Part shown: in pieces, positions 22,411-31,407 of the stretch
Numbering within the stretch: the first letter of the stretch is position 1
Layout of the letters: every line of letters starts with the position of its first letter
Source: Labilithrix sp.
GTDB lineage: Bacteria > Myxococcota_A > Polyangia > Polyangiales > Polyangiaceae
Assembly: GCA_019637225.1 (NCBI GenBank)
Contig: JAHBWC010000008.1
Location: 90,571 to 154,570, forward strand
Direction of reading: 5' to 3'
Length of the DNA: 64,000 nt
Program-made: the position numbers and the translations under genes
The notes under the pieces: generated by a model
Told to the model about the DNA's origin: nothing
The model's database searches: none
What the model saw: the letters and a program-made list of their open reading frames with translations, nothing else

Positions 22411-23346
22411 ATGCGTAGCCAGAACACCACCAAGGTCCTCCTCGGCAGCGTCATCGCGTTCGCCCTCGGCGCCATCGCGTGCGGTCCCACGCTCCCGCCG
22501 AAGGAGCTCGTCGACGCGCGCAGCGCCTACACGCAGAGCGCGAACGGTCCGGCGGCGGCCGAGACGCCCGCGCAGGTCCACACCGCGAAGACCGCGCTCG
22601 ACCAGGCGGAGCAGGCGTTCGCGGACGACGGCGACAAGCCTCACGTGCGCGACCAGGCGTACATCGCGCTCCGCAAGGCGCAGCTCGCGGACGCGAGCGC
22701 ACAGCTCCAGATCGCGCAGAAGGCGAAGGCCACGGCGGACCGGGAGGCCCAGGCGCTGCAGGCGGACATGCTCGCGCAGACCCGAACCGACCTCGCGAGC
22801 AGCCAGCAGAACCTCTCGAAGACGCAGGAGCAGCTCGACGCCGAGAAGAAGGCGCGCGCGGAGGCGGAGCGGAAGCACGCGCAGGCGATGAGCGATCTCC
22901 AGAAGATCGCGAGCGTCAAGCAAGAGACCCGCGGGATGGTCATCACGCTCTCGGGCTCGGTCCTCTTCAAGACGAACGAGTCGACGCTCCTCCCCGCCGC
23001 CGTCGTGAAGCTGAACGAGGTCGCCGAAGCGCTCGTCAAGGGCAACCCCGACGCCGACATCACGGTCGAGGGGCACACCGACTCGCAGGGTGCGCGCGAC
23101 TACAACGTCCAGCTCGGTCAGCGCCGCGCCGAAGCGGTCAAGGCGCAGCTCGTCGCGCACGGCGTCGCGAGCGACCGGATCAAGGCGATGGGCGTCGGCC
23201 CCGATCGCCCCCTCGCCGACAACAAGTCGGCCGAGGGCCGAGCCAACAACCGCCGCGTCGAGATCATCGTGGACGGCGCGCGAGGCGCGGCGGGGGCTCC
23301 TGGGACCCCGGTAGACGCGCCGGCGAGCACGACGCCGCGCCGCTGA
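22411..23346 (+). CDS. OmpA-family peptidoglycan-binding lipoprotein
   Basis: A 311-aa lipoprotein. ATG 22411 is preceded by TGAGGA; an in-frame GTG four codons earlier is possible. The lipobox is LGAIAC near residue 24. A DUF4398-like helical part (about 30-110) leads to a coiled coil (about 110-170, Glu/Ala/Lys/Gln-rich). The C-terminal OmpA domain (about 175-290) has GSVLFKTNESTLLPAA, TVEGHTDSQGARDYNVQL and NNRRVEIIV. The motif residues that bind diaminopimelate (Asp and Arg in TDSQG..., NRRVE) are present. It should link the outer membrane to the cell wall. It pairs with the DUF4398 gene upstream. Confidence 0.88.
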   Translation: MRSQNTTKVLLGSVIAFALGAIACGPTLPPKELVDARSAYTQSANGPAAAETPAQVHTAKTALDQAEQAFADDGDKPHVRDQAYIALRKAQLADASAQLQIAQKAKATADREAQALQADMLAQTRTDLASSQQNLSKTQEQLDAEKKARAEAERKHAQAMSDLQKIASVKQETRGMVITLSGSVLFKTNESTLLPAAVVKLNEVAEALVKGNPDADITVEGHTDSQGARDYNVQLGQRRAEAVKAQLVAHGVASDRIKAMGVGPDRPLADNKSAEGRANNRRVEIIVDGARGAAGAPGTPVDAPASTTPRR

Positions 23347-23579
23347 CGGTTCCTCGCGCGAGGGGCGGCGTCCGCGTCGACGTCGCCCTTCGGCGCGACG
23401 CCATCCTCCCCGCGGCCCGGCCAGTCACCCCTCCGGGCGGCCACCCCGCGGAGCCGCCCCGAGGACCGCTCCCATCCACACGGTCGACGGCATCGCACAG
23501 TGAAGGGACGGCACGCCACGACGCGCGGCAGGCCATCCACATCACTGGCGAATGCCATGGTACGCTCGAGAGGCTGCGC

Positions 23580-25253
23580 ATGGCTGGTCAGGACGGAGGA
23601 GCGGGTCGGGTCGAGCGGAAGGGCTCGCGCGATCCTCTCGTGGGGACCGTCATCAACGGCAAGTTCCGCGTCGATCGGGCGATCGCGCGCGGCGGCATGG
23701 GGCGCATCTACTACGGCACGCAGGCGCCGCTCGATCGTCCGGTCGCGCTCAAGATCGTCAAGGCCGACTCGGTGAACGAAGAGGAGTCGCAGTTTCTCAA
23801 GCGATTCCTCCTCGAGGCGAGCATCCTCGCGAAGCTCCAGCACCCGAACGTCGTGACGCTCTTCGACTACGGGCGCATCGAGGGCGCTTCCGTCGAGATG
23901 TACTTCATCGCGATGGAGTACCTGGACGGCGAGACGCTCACCGAGCGGCTCCGCACTCGGGGAGCGCTGCCCACGTTCGAGGCGCTCGCGCTCTTCCGGC
24001 AGATCGGGCGCGGGCTCCGCGAGGCGCACATGCGCGGGATCGTGCACCGCGATCTCAAGCCTTCGAACATCGTCATCGTGCCCGAGGCCGACGGCGAGAT
24101 CGTCAAGCTGGTGGACTTCGGCATCGGCAAGGACGAGCGCGGCGGCGAGGATCTCACGCGCGACGGCGTGCTCGTCGGTACGCCGAAGTACATGGCGCCG
24201 GAGCAGTTCGACGGAGCATCGTCCTCCGCGAGCGACGTCTACGCGCTCGGAATCATCGTCTACCAGCTGCTCACCGGCTCGCTCCCCTTCGCAGGGAGCT
24301 CGATGGCGGACTTCATGATCGCGAAGCTCCAGCACGCGGTCCCGCCGATGCGCGAGGTGAATCCGATCTGCGACGTCACCGAGAGCCTCGAGTCGCTCGT
24401 CTACCGGATGCTCGCGCGCCATCCTCAGGAGCGACCGACGCTCGACGAGGTCTTCGCCCAGCTCGCGCACTGCGAGGAGGAGATCTACGGCTCGTCGGGC
24501 GCGCGCCTCGCGCTCACGGGGCACCTGGGCTTCGCGACGAGCTCGCGTCCGCTCTCCATCGGCGGGCTGCCGGTCTCGCACACCGTCATCGCCCCACAGC
24601 CCGCGCTCCACACGCCGCGACCCGCCGGGGGAAACACGACCTCGGGACCGCCGATCACGGTGCTCACGCCTCGCCCGATGGCAACCTCGGCGCGGCCGGA
24701 GACGGCGGGCCGCGCCAGCTTCCCCGTCGCCGCGCTCGTCGCGCTCCTCCTCATGCTCACGTCGGCGGGGGCGGCGGGTCTCTGGTTCGCGAAGACCCAT
24801 CTCTTCGCCAAGGACGACGTCCCGGCGGATCCGACCCAAGCCGCGTCGGCCACGTCGTCCGCGGCGGCGGCCTCCGCGACGGCGACGGCGACGGCCGCGC
24901 CCACGTCCTTCGTCCTCCACCTCGACTCGACGCCATCCGGCGCGACGGTCCTCGAAGACGGCAAGGTCCTCGGCGAGACCCCGCTCGACGTCCCGATCGA
25001 CCGGTCGAGCGTCGCGAACGGCGCGGCGCGCGGCTTCCAGCTGAAGATGGCCGGCTACACGACCACGGCGTTCGCGCAGGGCTCGTCGGAGGCCGACGTC
25101 GCGCACACCGTGCCGCTTGCGCCGGAGACCGCGCGCACCGTAAAGTCGGGTCCCTCGCACGCGTCGGGCGGCAGCAAGTCGCCGGCGAACGGCGGCGGAA
25201 AGGGGCCCTCCACCGGGCCCACCGGCGAGTCGGACATTCGGCTGAAGAGATGA
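23580..25253 (+). CDS. Membrane Ser/Thr protein kinase with C-terminal PEGA domain
   Basis: A 557-aa Hanks-type kinase. The kinase domain (about 29-305) is complete: Gly loop ARGGMGRIY (36-44), Lys58 in VALK, HRDLKPSN (156-163) and DFG (179-181), then GTPKYMAPEQ. A Pro/Thr-rich juxtamembrane part follows, with one TM helix at about 381-404. The outside portion carries a PEGA domain (LDSTPSGATVLEDGK, TPLDVPI) and ends in a Gly/Ser/Pro tail. PEGA domains are thought to bind cell-surface or outer-membrane partners. The stop overlaps the ATG of a TonB-receptor fusion (ATGA), which makes that receptor a prime candidate partner. The gene starts after a 233-bp gap and so may have its own promoter. 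Confidence 0.92.
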   Translation: MAGQDGGAGRVERKGSRDPLVGTVINGKFRVDRAIARGGMGRIYYGTQAPLDRPVALKIVKADSVNEEESQFLKRFLLEASILAKLQHPNVVTLFDYGRIEGASVEMYFIAMEYLDGETLTERLRTRGALPTFEALALFRQIGRGLREAHMRGIVHRDLKPSNIVIVPEADGEIVKLVDFGIGKDERGGEDLTRDGVLVGTPKYMAPEQFDGASSSASDVYALGIIVYQLLTGSLPFAGSSMADFMIAKLQHAVPPMREVNPICDVTESLESLVYRMLARHPQERPTLDEVFAQLAHCEEEIYGSSGARLALTGHLGFATSSRPLSIGGLPVSHTVIAPQPALHTPRPAGGNTTSGPPITVLTPRPMATSARPETAGRASFPVAALVALLLMLTSAGAAGLWFAKTHLFAKDDVPADPTQAASATSSAAAASATATATAAPTSFVLHLDSTPSGATVLEDGKVLGETPLDVPIDRSSVANGAARGFQLKMAGYTTTAFAQGSSEADVAHTVPLAPETARTVKSGPSHASGGSKSPANGGGKGPSTGPTGESDIRLKR

Positions 25254-28204
25254 CCCTATCGACCTCGAGGAGCCGCTCTAACCTCGCGCTCCTCCTCGTC
25301 GTCGCGCTCTTCACGACGATCATGGCTCCCGGCGTGGCGCGCGCGGACGACGTCGCCGACGAGGCCGATCACCTCTTCACGCTCGGCGCGGAGCACTACC
25401 AGTCGAAGGACTACAAGAGCGCGCTCCAGTACTTCCTGGCCTCGAACCGCCTCGTTCGAAACCGCAACGTGATGTACAACATCGCGCGGACGTACGAGCA
25501 CCTCCAGCAGCCGTCCGACGCGTACCGCTACTACCAGCGCGCGCTCGAGGGCGAGACCGACAACGCGGTCAAGCAGCGCATCAAGGACTCGATGCAGCGG
25601 CTCGGATCGAGCGTCGCGCTGCTCAAGGTCGAAACCGAGCCTCCCGGCGCCACGCTCTACTTGAGCCGCAAGGACCTCGGCGAGCGCGGAACGGCACCGC
25701 AGACGATCGCGCTGACGCCCGGCTCCTACACGGTCATCGCCGAGCTCGCCGGCTACGACGACGCGACGTCGAAGGCCGTCGACGTGCGCATCGGCCGGGA
25801 GACCGCGATCACGCTGAAGCTCACGCGCGTCGTCGGGACCCTCCGCGTCATCGGCGCGAAGGGAGCCACGGTCCGCCTCGACGCCGACGACGGGCCCGTG
25901 CTCTGCGAAGCGCCGTGCGACGCGCCCGCGCCTCCGGGGCAGCACGTGCTCATCCTGTCGAAGCCGGGCTTCCGCACGACCCGGCAGAACGTCCAGGTCC
26001 GCGCCAACAAGGTCACCGAGGTCACGCCCGAGATCGAGGCCGAGACCGGCTCGCTCGTCGTGAACGCCGACGAGCGCGACGCCGTGATCGAGATCGACGG
26101 CAAGACGATGGGCTTCACGCCGTCGGTGCTCACCGTCCCCGTCGGCCCCCACGACGTCCGCGTGACGTTGCGGGGCTTCCGCCCCGTCGAGCGCAAGATC
26201 GACGTGAGCGCGAACGCCCAGACCGAGCTCGACCTCCAGCTCGTCAGCGCCGAGGCCGTCGAGGCCGCGTCGCGTGTCTCGGAGCCGATCGAGGACGCGC
26301 CCGCGTCCGTCTCGCTCGTCACGAGCCCCGAGCTCCGCGCGATGCGCTACCCGACCGTCGCCGAGGCCGTGCGTGGCGTCCGCGGTCTCTTCGTCTCGGA
26401 CGACACCGCCTACAAGACGATCGGCTTTCGCGGCTTCGGTCGACCCGGCGACTACGGCAACCGCGTCCTCGTCCTCATCGACGGCCATCCGGCCAACGAC
26501 AACTGGCTCTGGTCCGCGTACACGGGCTACGACCTCCGCGCCGACATCGAGGACGTCGAGCGCATCGAGGTCGTGCGCGGCCCCGGATCGGTCCTCTACG
26601 GTACCGGCGCGTTCTCGGGCGTCATCAACCTCATCTCCCACACGCGCGACACCCCCGACGGGCGCGAGGTCGGCGTCTCCGCCGTCGGCGACGGCGTGAT
26701 GCGCACCCGCGCGCGGCTCACGCACCACTGGTCGCGCGACGCCGGGGTCACCACCTCGATCGCCCTCGCGAAGGGCGCCGGCCGCGACTTCTTCATCCGC
26801 GAGTACGTCCCGGACGGTCCCCCGTCCGTCGCCGGTCACTCGCGCGGCCTCGACGGCTTCCGCGTCGGCACCTGGAGCGGGCGCGTCTTCTACAAGGCGC
26901 TCTCCGCCCAGTGGAGCGTCAACCACCACGACAAGGGCATGCCCGCGGGGCAGTTCGACACGCTCTACGGCGACGAGCGGACCCACCAGGCCGATACGCG
27001 CGCGTTCGTCGAGGTGAAGCTCGACCCGAAGCTGAGCGAGCAGGTCACCAGCGTGACCCGCGTTCACGCCAACGCGTTCCTCTACCGCGGGATCTTCGCG
27101 CGCTCGCCCGCCGGCGGCGGCATGGAGCGCAGCACGTACGACGGCGCCTGGGTGGGCGGAGAGCAGCGGCTCATCTACTCGCCGCTCGAGCAGCTCCGCA
27201 TCACCGGCGGCGGCGAGTTCCAGTACCACGCGCTCGTCCACCAGCAGGGGTCCGACCAGGTCAACGGGACGTTCTACGACGACAAGGACCCGTTCACCCT
27301 CGCCGCCGGTTACGCGCTCGCGGACGTCTCCCCCACCCGCTCCGTCAAGCTCACCGGCGGCGCGCGCCTCGACTCGTACTCGTTCGCCGACGCGTCGGTG
27401 AACCCGCGCCTCGCCGCGATCTTCAAGCCCTACGCCGGCGGCAACCTCAAGGTGATGGCCGGCAAGGCGTTCCGCGCGCCGAGCGTCTACGAGCTCTACA
27501 ACAAGGCCGGCGGCGGCCAGCAGCAGAACACGAACCTCCGCCCCGAGAACCTCTACTCGGGTGAGGTCGAGTACAGCCACCGCTTCTCGCCGACGGTCAT
27601 CGCCTCGGCGACCGCGTACGCGAACTACATCACGGACCTCATCGCGCTGCGCGATCTCCCCGACGCGACGCCGACGAACCCTTTGTACGCGTACCAGAAC
27701 ACCCGCGCCCCCGTCGGGACGCTGGGGGCCGAGCTCGAGCTCCGCCGCGAGTGGAAGGAGGGCTGGATGCTCGGCGGCTCGTACTCGTTCCAGAAGAGCC
27801 GCTACCTCGCGTCCGACTCGCTCGGCGACTTCTTCGCGTTCGAGCAGGCCGCGGACCTCCGCGAGGTGCCGAACTCGCCGAACCACCTCGCCTCGCTGAA
27901 GGGCGGCGTGCCGATCCTCTCGCGCGCGCTCATGCTGATGAGCCGCCTCACGTTCGAGGGGCCGCGCTTCGATCGCAACGACACCGAGGGCCCCGGCGAG
28001 CCGGCGCAGCGCGCGACGTCGAGCGCCGTCCTCTGGGACCTCGTCTTCTCGGGCTCCGAGGCGCGCTGGGGGCTGTCCTACGGCGTCGGCGTCTACAACG
28101 CGTTCGACGCCCGCTGGCGCGTCCCGGTCAGCGCCGAGTTCCGGCCCACCACCATGGTGCAGAGCGGCCGCACGCTGCTCGCCTACGCGGCGGTCACGTT
28201 CTGA
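25250..28204 (+). CDS. TonB-dependent receptor with N-terminal TPR and PEGA repeats
   Basis: A 984-aa outer-membrane protein with an unusual order of parts. The signal peptide (1-31) ends APGVARA. TPR repeats span about 38-118 (LFTLGAEHYQSKDYKSALQY). Three PEGA-like beta units follow at about 122-195, 196-260 and 266-335 (VETEPPGATLYLSR; IEIDGKTMGFTPS). The plug domain is at about 345-463 (GFRGFGRPGDYGNRVLVLID; VVRGPGSVLYG at 441-451), and the beta-barrel runs from about 470 to the terminal Phe (AAVTF). Ordinary receptors are 650-800 aa and have a TonB box or carboxypeptidase-like domain here instead. No clear TonB box is seen. ATG 25250 overlaps the kinase stop (ATGA), so the two are coupled. 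Ligand unknown. Confidence 0.88.
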   Translation: MTLSTSRSRSNLALLLVVALFTTIMAPGVARADDVADEADHLFTLGAEHYQSKDYKSALQYFLASNRLVRNRNVMYNIARTYEHLQQPSDAYRYYQRALEGETDNAVKQRIKDSMQRLGSSVALLKVETEPPGATLYLSRKDLGERGTAPQTIALTPGSYTVIAELAGYDDATSKAVDVRIGRETAITLKLTRVVGTLRVIGAKGATVRLDADDGPVLCEAPCDAPAPPGQHVLILSKPGFRTTRQNVQVRANKVTEVTPEIEAETGSLVVNADERDAVIEIDGKTMGFTPSVLTVPVGPHDVRVTLRGFRPVERKIDVSANAQTELDLQLVSAEAVEAASRVSEPIEDAPASVSLVTSPELRAMRYPTVAEAVRGVRGLFVSDDTAYKTIGFRGFGRPGDYGNRVLVLIDGHPANDNWLWSAYTGYDLRADIEDVERIEVVRGPGSVLYGTGAFSGVINLISHTRDTPDGREVGVSAVGDGVMRTRARLTHHWSRDAGVTTSIALAKGAGRDFFIREYVPDGPPSVAGHSRGLDGFRVGTWSGRVFYKALSAQWSVNHHDKGMPAGQFDTLYGDERTHQADTRAFVEVKLDPKLSEQVTSVTRVHANAFLYRGIFARSPAGGGMERSTYDGAWVGGEQRLIYSPLEQLRITGGGEFQYHALVHQQGSDQVNGTFYDDKDPFTLAAGYALADVSPTRSVKLTGGARLDSYSFADASVNPRLAAIFKPYAGGNLKVMAGKAFRAPSVYELYNKAGGGQQQNTNLRPENLYSGEVEYSHRFSPTVIASATAYANYITDLIALRDLPDATPTNPLYAYQNTRAPVGTLGAELELRREWKEGWMLGGSYSFQKSRYLASDSLGDFFAFEQAADLREVPNSPNHLASLKGGVPILSRALMLMSRLTFEGPRFDRNDTEGPGEPAQRATSSAVLWDLVFSGSEARWGLSYGVGVYNAFDARWRVPVSAEFRPTTMVQSGRTLLAYAAVTF

Positions 28205-28206
28205 TC

Positions 28207-28644
28207 ATGAAGCGCGCGCCTCGCCTCCCCGGCCCCGCGCTCCGCCGCGCCGCGCTCGGCGCGCTGACGCTGGCGCTCGTCGCGGCCGCCGCGTGCGAGG
28301 GCGCAGGCTCGTACGTCTTCACGGCGCAGAGGTTCGACGCGAGCGCGGCGTGCCTCGAGCCGTACCGCGCGGTCGAGGTCGTCGAGGGACCGGGCGTCGC
28401 CGCGACCTGTCCGGCGAGCTGCCTGACGGTGGGCGCCGAGGTCTTCGTCACGACGATGTGCCCGCCGCTGCCGACGATCGCGACGGAGCTCGCGGAGGGT
28501 GACGAGGCGTGCGTCGCCGCGCGCGCCGCGCTCGGGACGACCTGCGGGGAGGAGCCGGCGACCGCCACGGACGGCTCGGCTCCGGACGGCTCGGGTCCGA
28601 GCGACCTCGACGCGAACGCGGAAGACGCCGGCGACGGCGCGTGA
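28207..28644 (+). CDS. Small Cys-rich lipoprotein
   Basis: A 145-aa protein starting 2 nt after the receptor stop, so it is part of the kinase-receptor operon. The lipoprotein signal ends at VAAAAC (about residue 30). The mature part has six further Cys (AACLEPY, ATCPASCLT, TMCPPL, EACVAAR, TTCGEE) and an Asp/Ser/Gly tail. I recognise no family. It could be a co-receptor or accessory lipoprotein for the TonB-type receptor; that is inference from position only. Confidence 0.65.
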   Translation: MKRAPRLPGPALRRAALGALTLALVAAAACEGAGSYVFTAQRFDASAACLEPYRAVEVVEGPGVAATCPASCLTVGAEVFVTTMCPPLPTIATELAEGDEACVAARAALGTTCGEEPATATDGSAPDGSGPSDLDANAEDAGDGA

Positions 28645-28647
28645 CGC

Positions 28648-29577
28648 TTGACGGCCCACCCCGGGCCGCGACACGGTGCGATCGTGCCGACGACGAACCT
28701 GAAGGCGAGAAGAGCGACGAGAGCCGACCGGCCGGCGGCGAAGAGCGGCGCCGTGAAGCGCGACGCGAAGAGCAGCGCCGTGAAGCGCGACGCGGCCACG
28801 GTCGCGGTGACGAAGAGGACGACGCAAGGTGGAGCGGCCAAGCGCGGCGCCGCGAAGGCCTCCGCACCGCGAGGATCCGCGCGGCGCGCCAAGATGGCGC
28901 CGCCGGTGGAGACGCTCGACAAGCTCCGCACGATCCACCCGGACGCTCACTGCGAGCTGGATCACGACGGCCCGTTTCAGCTCCTCGTCGCGACGGTGCT
29001 GAGCGCGCAGACCACAGACGTCAACGTCAACAAGGCGACCCCCGGGCTCTTCGCGCGCTTCCCGGACGCAGAGAGCCTCGCCCGCGTCGATCCGAAGGAG
29101 GTCGAGCCGCTCGTCTCGACGCTCGGCTTCTTCCGCCAGAAGGCGAAGAGCCTCGTCGGCCTCTCGAAGATGCTCGTCGAGGACTTCGGCGGCAAGGTCC
29201 CGCGTCGGCTCGACGACCTCGTCAAGCTCCCGGGCGTCGGCCGCAAGACGGCCAACGTCGTGCTCGGCGTGATCTGGAACACCCCGGAGGGCGTGGTCGT
29301 CGACACCCACGTCCAGCGTATCTCCCAGCGGCTCGGCTGGACCAAGAACACCGACGCCGCGAAGATCGAGCAAGACCTGATGCGCTTGATCCCGCGGGAG
29401 CAGTGGGACCCGACCTCGCACCTCCTCATCTTCCACGGGCGCCGGATCTGCTTCGCGCGGAAGCCGAACTGCGAAGGGTGCGGCCTGAGCGAGGTCTGCC
29501 CGAGCGCGTTCGAGGCCGAAAATGTCGGCCGCAAGCCGAAGCGCGATCGGACGGCCTACCTGCAGCGCGAGGACTGA
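28648..29577 (+). CDS. nth: Endonuclease III (DNA glycosylase/AP lyase) with basic N-terminal extension
   Basis: A base-excision repair enzyme that removes oxidised pyrimidines and nicks at AP sites. The frame opens at TTG 28648 (309 aa). GTG 28684 and ATG 28894 (227 aa, near the 211 aa of E. coli Nth) are alternative starts, and none has a good ribosome site. The catalytic part has the helix-hairpin-helix LPGVGRKTA with Lys200, Asp219 in VVDTHVQR, and the [4Fe-4S] cysteines 268, 275, 278 and 284 (C-x6-C-x2-C-x5-C). The first 80 residues are Lys/Arg/Ala-rich and include a tandem 9-residue repeat, which looks like a DNA-binding tail. The gene is 3 bp after a lipoprotein gene of unrelated function. 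Confidence 0.92.
   Translation: MTAHPGPRHGAIVPTTNLKARRATRADRPAAKSGAVKRDAKSSAVKRDAATVAVTKRTTQGGAAKRGAAKASAPRGSARRAKMAPPVETLDKLRTIHPDAHCELDHDGPFQLLVATVLSAQTTDVNVNKATPGLFARFPDAESLARVDPKEVEPLVSTLGFFRQKAKSLVGLSKMLVEDFGGKVPRRLDDLVKLPGVGRKTANVVLGVIWNTPEGVVVDTHVQRISQRLGWTKNTDAAKIEQDLMRLIPREQWDPTSHLLIFHGRRICFARKPNCEGCGLSEVCPSAFEAENVGRKPKRDRTAYLQRED
28741..28794 (+). repeat. 27-bp tandem repeat inside nth extension
   Basis: Two in-frame 27-bp copies (28741-28767, 28768-28794) differ at one base and encode KSGAVKRDA and KSSAVKRDA in the basic N-terminal tail of Nth. In-frame expansion suggests the tail is translated. Confidence 0.8.
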
Positions 29578-29668
29578 GCGCGGACCGAGCTCTGCCGTAA
29601 TCTCAAGGCGTTGCCTCGCCAACGCTCGTGCCCCCGGCAGAGCTGCCGTGTACGCTCGTCGTCACCTC

Positions 29669-30172
29669 ATGGGTGCGTTCGAGTTCCTGGCCGAGTTCAA
29701 GGCGCTCCACGACAAGGTCAAGAACGGGACGCTGCCGACGGCGGATCGACCGCGTTACGAGATGGCGCGGAGCCAGTTCGCCCGCATGGTCCTGGTCGCG
29801 CAGCAGCTCGGGCACACCGGGCAGACGCTTCGCTCGAGCCTGCGCATGGCGAAGATGCTCAAGGTCGAGCTCCGGCCCGACGAGGGCGAGCCCGCCCGCG
29901 GATCGACGATCGACCTCGCGTCCGGCGGCTTCGCGGTCCTCTTGCCGAACGGCCTGCGCGTCGGAAAGAAGGCCGGGTTCACGCTCTACCTTCCCGGAGC
30001 CGGCGGCGGGACCGCGCCCATCTCCGGCCGCGTCGTCGTCGCGAGCTCGCGCCCGCAGACGTCGCTCTTTCGCGTGAGCTTCCACTTCGACAACCTCGAG
30101 CCGCGCGCAGCGGAGCAGCTCGACGTCGCCCTCATCGACGCGGTCCTCGAGCGATTCGCGCACAAGATGTAG
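29669..30172 (+). CDS. PilZ-domain protein
   Basis: A 167-aa cytoplasmic protein; ATG 29669 is the first start that leaves a plausible N-terminus. Residues 1-65 are helical (FEFLAEFKALHDKVKNGTLP). From about 70 a PilZ-like beta-barrel follows: VELRPDEGEPARGSTIDLAS, GGFAVLLPNGLRVGKKAG, then a FRVSFHFDNL strand near the end. A (D/N)xSxxG-like motif (DLASGG) is present, but the RxxxR c-di-GMP motif at the domain start is not clear, so c-di-GMP binding is unsure. Proteins of this type are numerous in myxobacteria. The gene stands alone and converges on meaB. Confidence 0.7.
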   Translation: MGAFEFLAEFKALHDKVKNGTLPTADRPRYEMARSQFARMVLVAQQLGHTGQTLRSSLRMAKMLKVELRPDEGEPARGSTIDLASGGFAVLLPNGLRVGKKAGFTLYLPGAGGGTAPISGRVVVASSRPQTSLFRVSFHFDNLEPRAAEQLDVALIDAVLERFAHKM

Positions 30173-30174
30173 TC

Positions 30175-30242
30175 CGCACGCCACGAGCGACCGCCGCGCC
30201 CCGACCTCGTCACGAAGACGGATCGCGCGGCGCGGGCGTGCG
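30175..30242. terminator. Imperfect long hairpin between convergent PilZ and meaB genes
   Basis: CGCACGCC (30175-30182) pairs with GGCGTGCG (30235-30242). GC-rich inner stretches can pair further. It fills the 93-bp gap between the two stops. There is no U-tract; this is a weak candidate. Confidence 0.3.
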
Positions 30243-30265
30243 ACGGCCGGTCGTCGTCCGAACGC

Positions 30266-31330
30266 TCAGGAAGACGCCTTGAAGCGCGCGAGGAGCTGCT
30301 CGGTGGCGGTGTACGGATCGAGCGCGCGTGCGTCGACGGCGGCCGCGGCCTCGTCGAGCTCGCGGGCGAGCGCGCTCGTCGCCGCGTCGATGAGCGTCTC
30401 GCGGAGAGCTTCGCGCACCTCCTCGACGAGGCGGGCGCGGCGACGCTCGCGGCCCGCGTCCGTCGTCGCGATCCACGCGTGGTGGGCCTCGAGCGCGCTC
30501 ACGAGATCGGCGATCCCCTCCCCGCGCGTCGCGACGCATTTCCGGATCGGCGGCGTCCAGACCTCGCGCGCCGCGTCGCCGGTCGCTTCGGCGCTCGGAA
30601 GCGCGTCGATCTTCACGCCGCCGTGGACGACGTGTCCGCGCCTCTTGCCCGACGCGACGATCGCCTCGCTGCCGAGGGCGATCATCAGCTCGAGATCGCG
30701 CACGGTCGCGTCGGCGCCGTCGCGGTCGGCCTTGTTCACGGCGAAGACGTCGGCCGTCTCGAGGAGCCCGGCCTTGATCGCCTGCACCTCGTCACCGAGC
30801 CCCGGCGCCATCACGACGAGCGTCGAGTGCGCCGTCCGCGTGATCTCGAGCTCGTCCTGTCCCACGCCGACCGTCTCGACGAGGACGACGTCGAACCCGG
30901 CCGCGTCGAGCACGCGCACCATGTCGCGCGCCGAGCGGGAGAGCCCGCCGAGATGGCCGCGCGTCGCGACCGAGCGGATGAACACGCCGTCGTCGTTCGT
31001 GTGCCGGCTCATCCGGATGCGATCGCCAAGGATCGCGCCGCCCGTGTACGGGCTCGACGGATCGACGCAGAGGACGCCGACCTTCTTGCCCGCCGCGCGC
31101 AGCGCCTGGACGAGGCGATCGGTCAGCGTGGACTTCCCCGCGCCGGGGTTGCCGGTGACGCCGACGACCCACGCCTTGCCGGTGCTCGGGAAGAGCGCCT
31201 TCAGGAGCTCGAGGTAGCCGGGGACGCGGTCGTCGACGTTGCGGAGCGCGCGCGCGACGGCGCGCGTCTCGCCGGCGACGACGCTGGCCGCGAGGACGGA
31301 CGCCTGGGCCCGAGGATCAGCGGGGGACAT
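30266..31330 (-). CDS. meaB: MeaB/ArgK-family GTPase (methylmalonyl-CoA mutase chaperone)
   Basis: A 354-aa G3E-type GTPase. The Walker A motif is GNPGAGKST (60-68). Further motifs are LCVDPSSPYTGGAILGDRIR, the base-binding switch region VETVGVGQDE, and NKAD for guanine specificity. MeaB protects and reloads the adenosylcobalamin enzyme methylmalonyl-CoA mutase. No mutase gene is in this window, so the client must be elsewhere. Length and motifs are typical. The older name ArgK (arginine transport kinase) is not supported by what is known of the family. Confidence 0.92.
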   Translation of the reverse strand: MSPADPRAQASVLAASVVAGETRAVARALRNVDDRVPGYLELLKALFPSTGKAWVVGVTGNPGAGKSTLTDRLVQALRAAGKKVGVLCVDPSSPYTGGAILGDRIRMSRHTNDDGVFIRSVATRGHLGGLSRSARDMVRVLDAAGFDVVLVETVGVGQDELEITRTAHSTLVVMAPGLGDEVQAIKAGLLETADVFAVNKADRDGADATVRDLELMIALGSEAIVASGKRRGHVVHGGVKIDALPSAEATGDAAREVWTPPIRKCVATRGEGIADLVSALEAHHAWIATTDAGRERRRARLVEEVREALRETLIDAATSALARELDEAAAAVDARALDPYTATEQLLARFKASS

Positions 31331-31407
31331 GACGCCTCCCTCTTAGTACCGCGCGCCCGAAGTTCGTACCGCTTTCGCCCCAATCCCTGCCGCGTGGGCG
31401 CCAGGAC

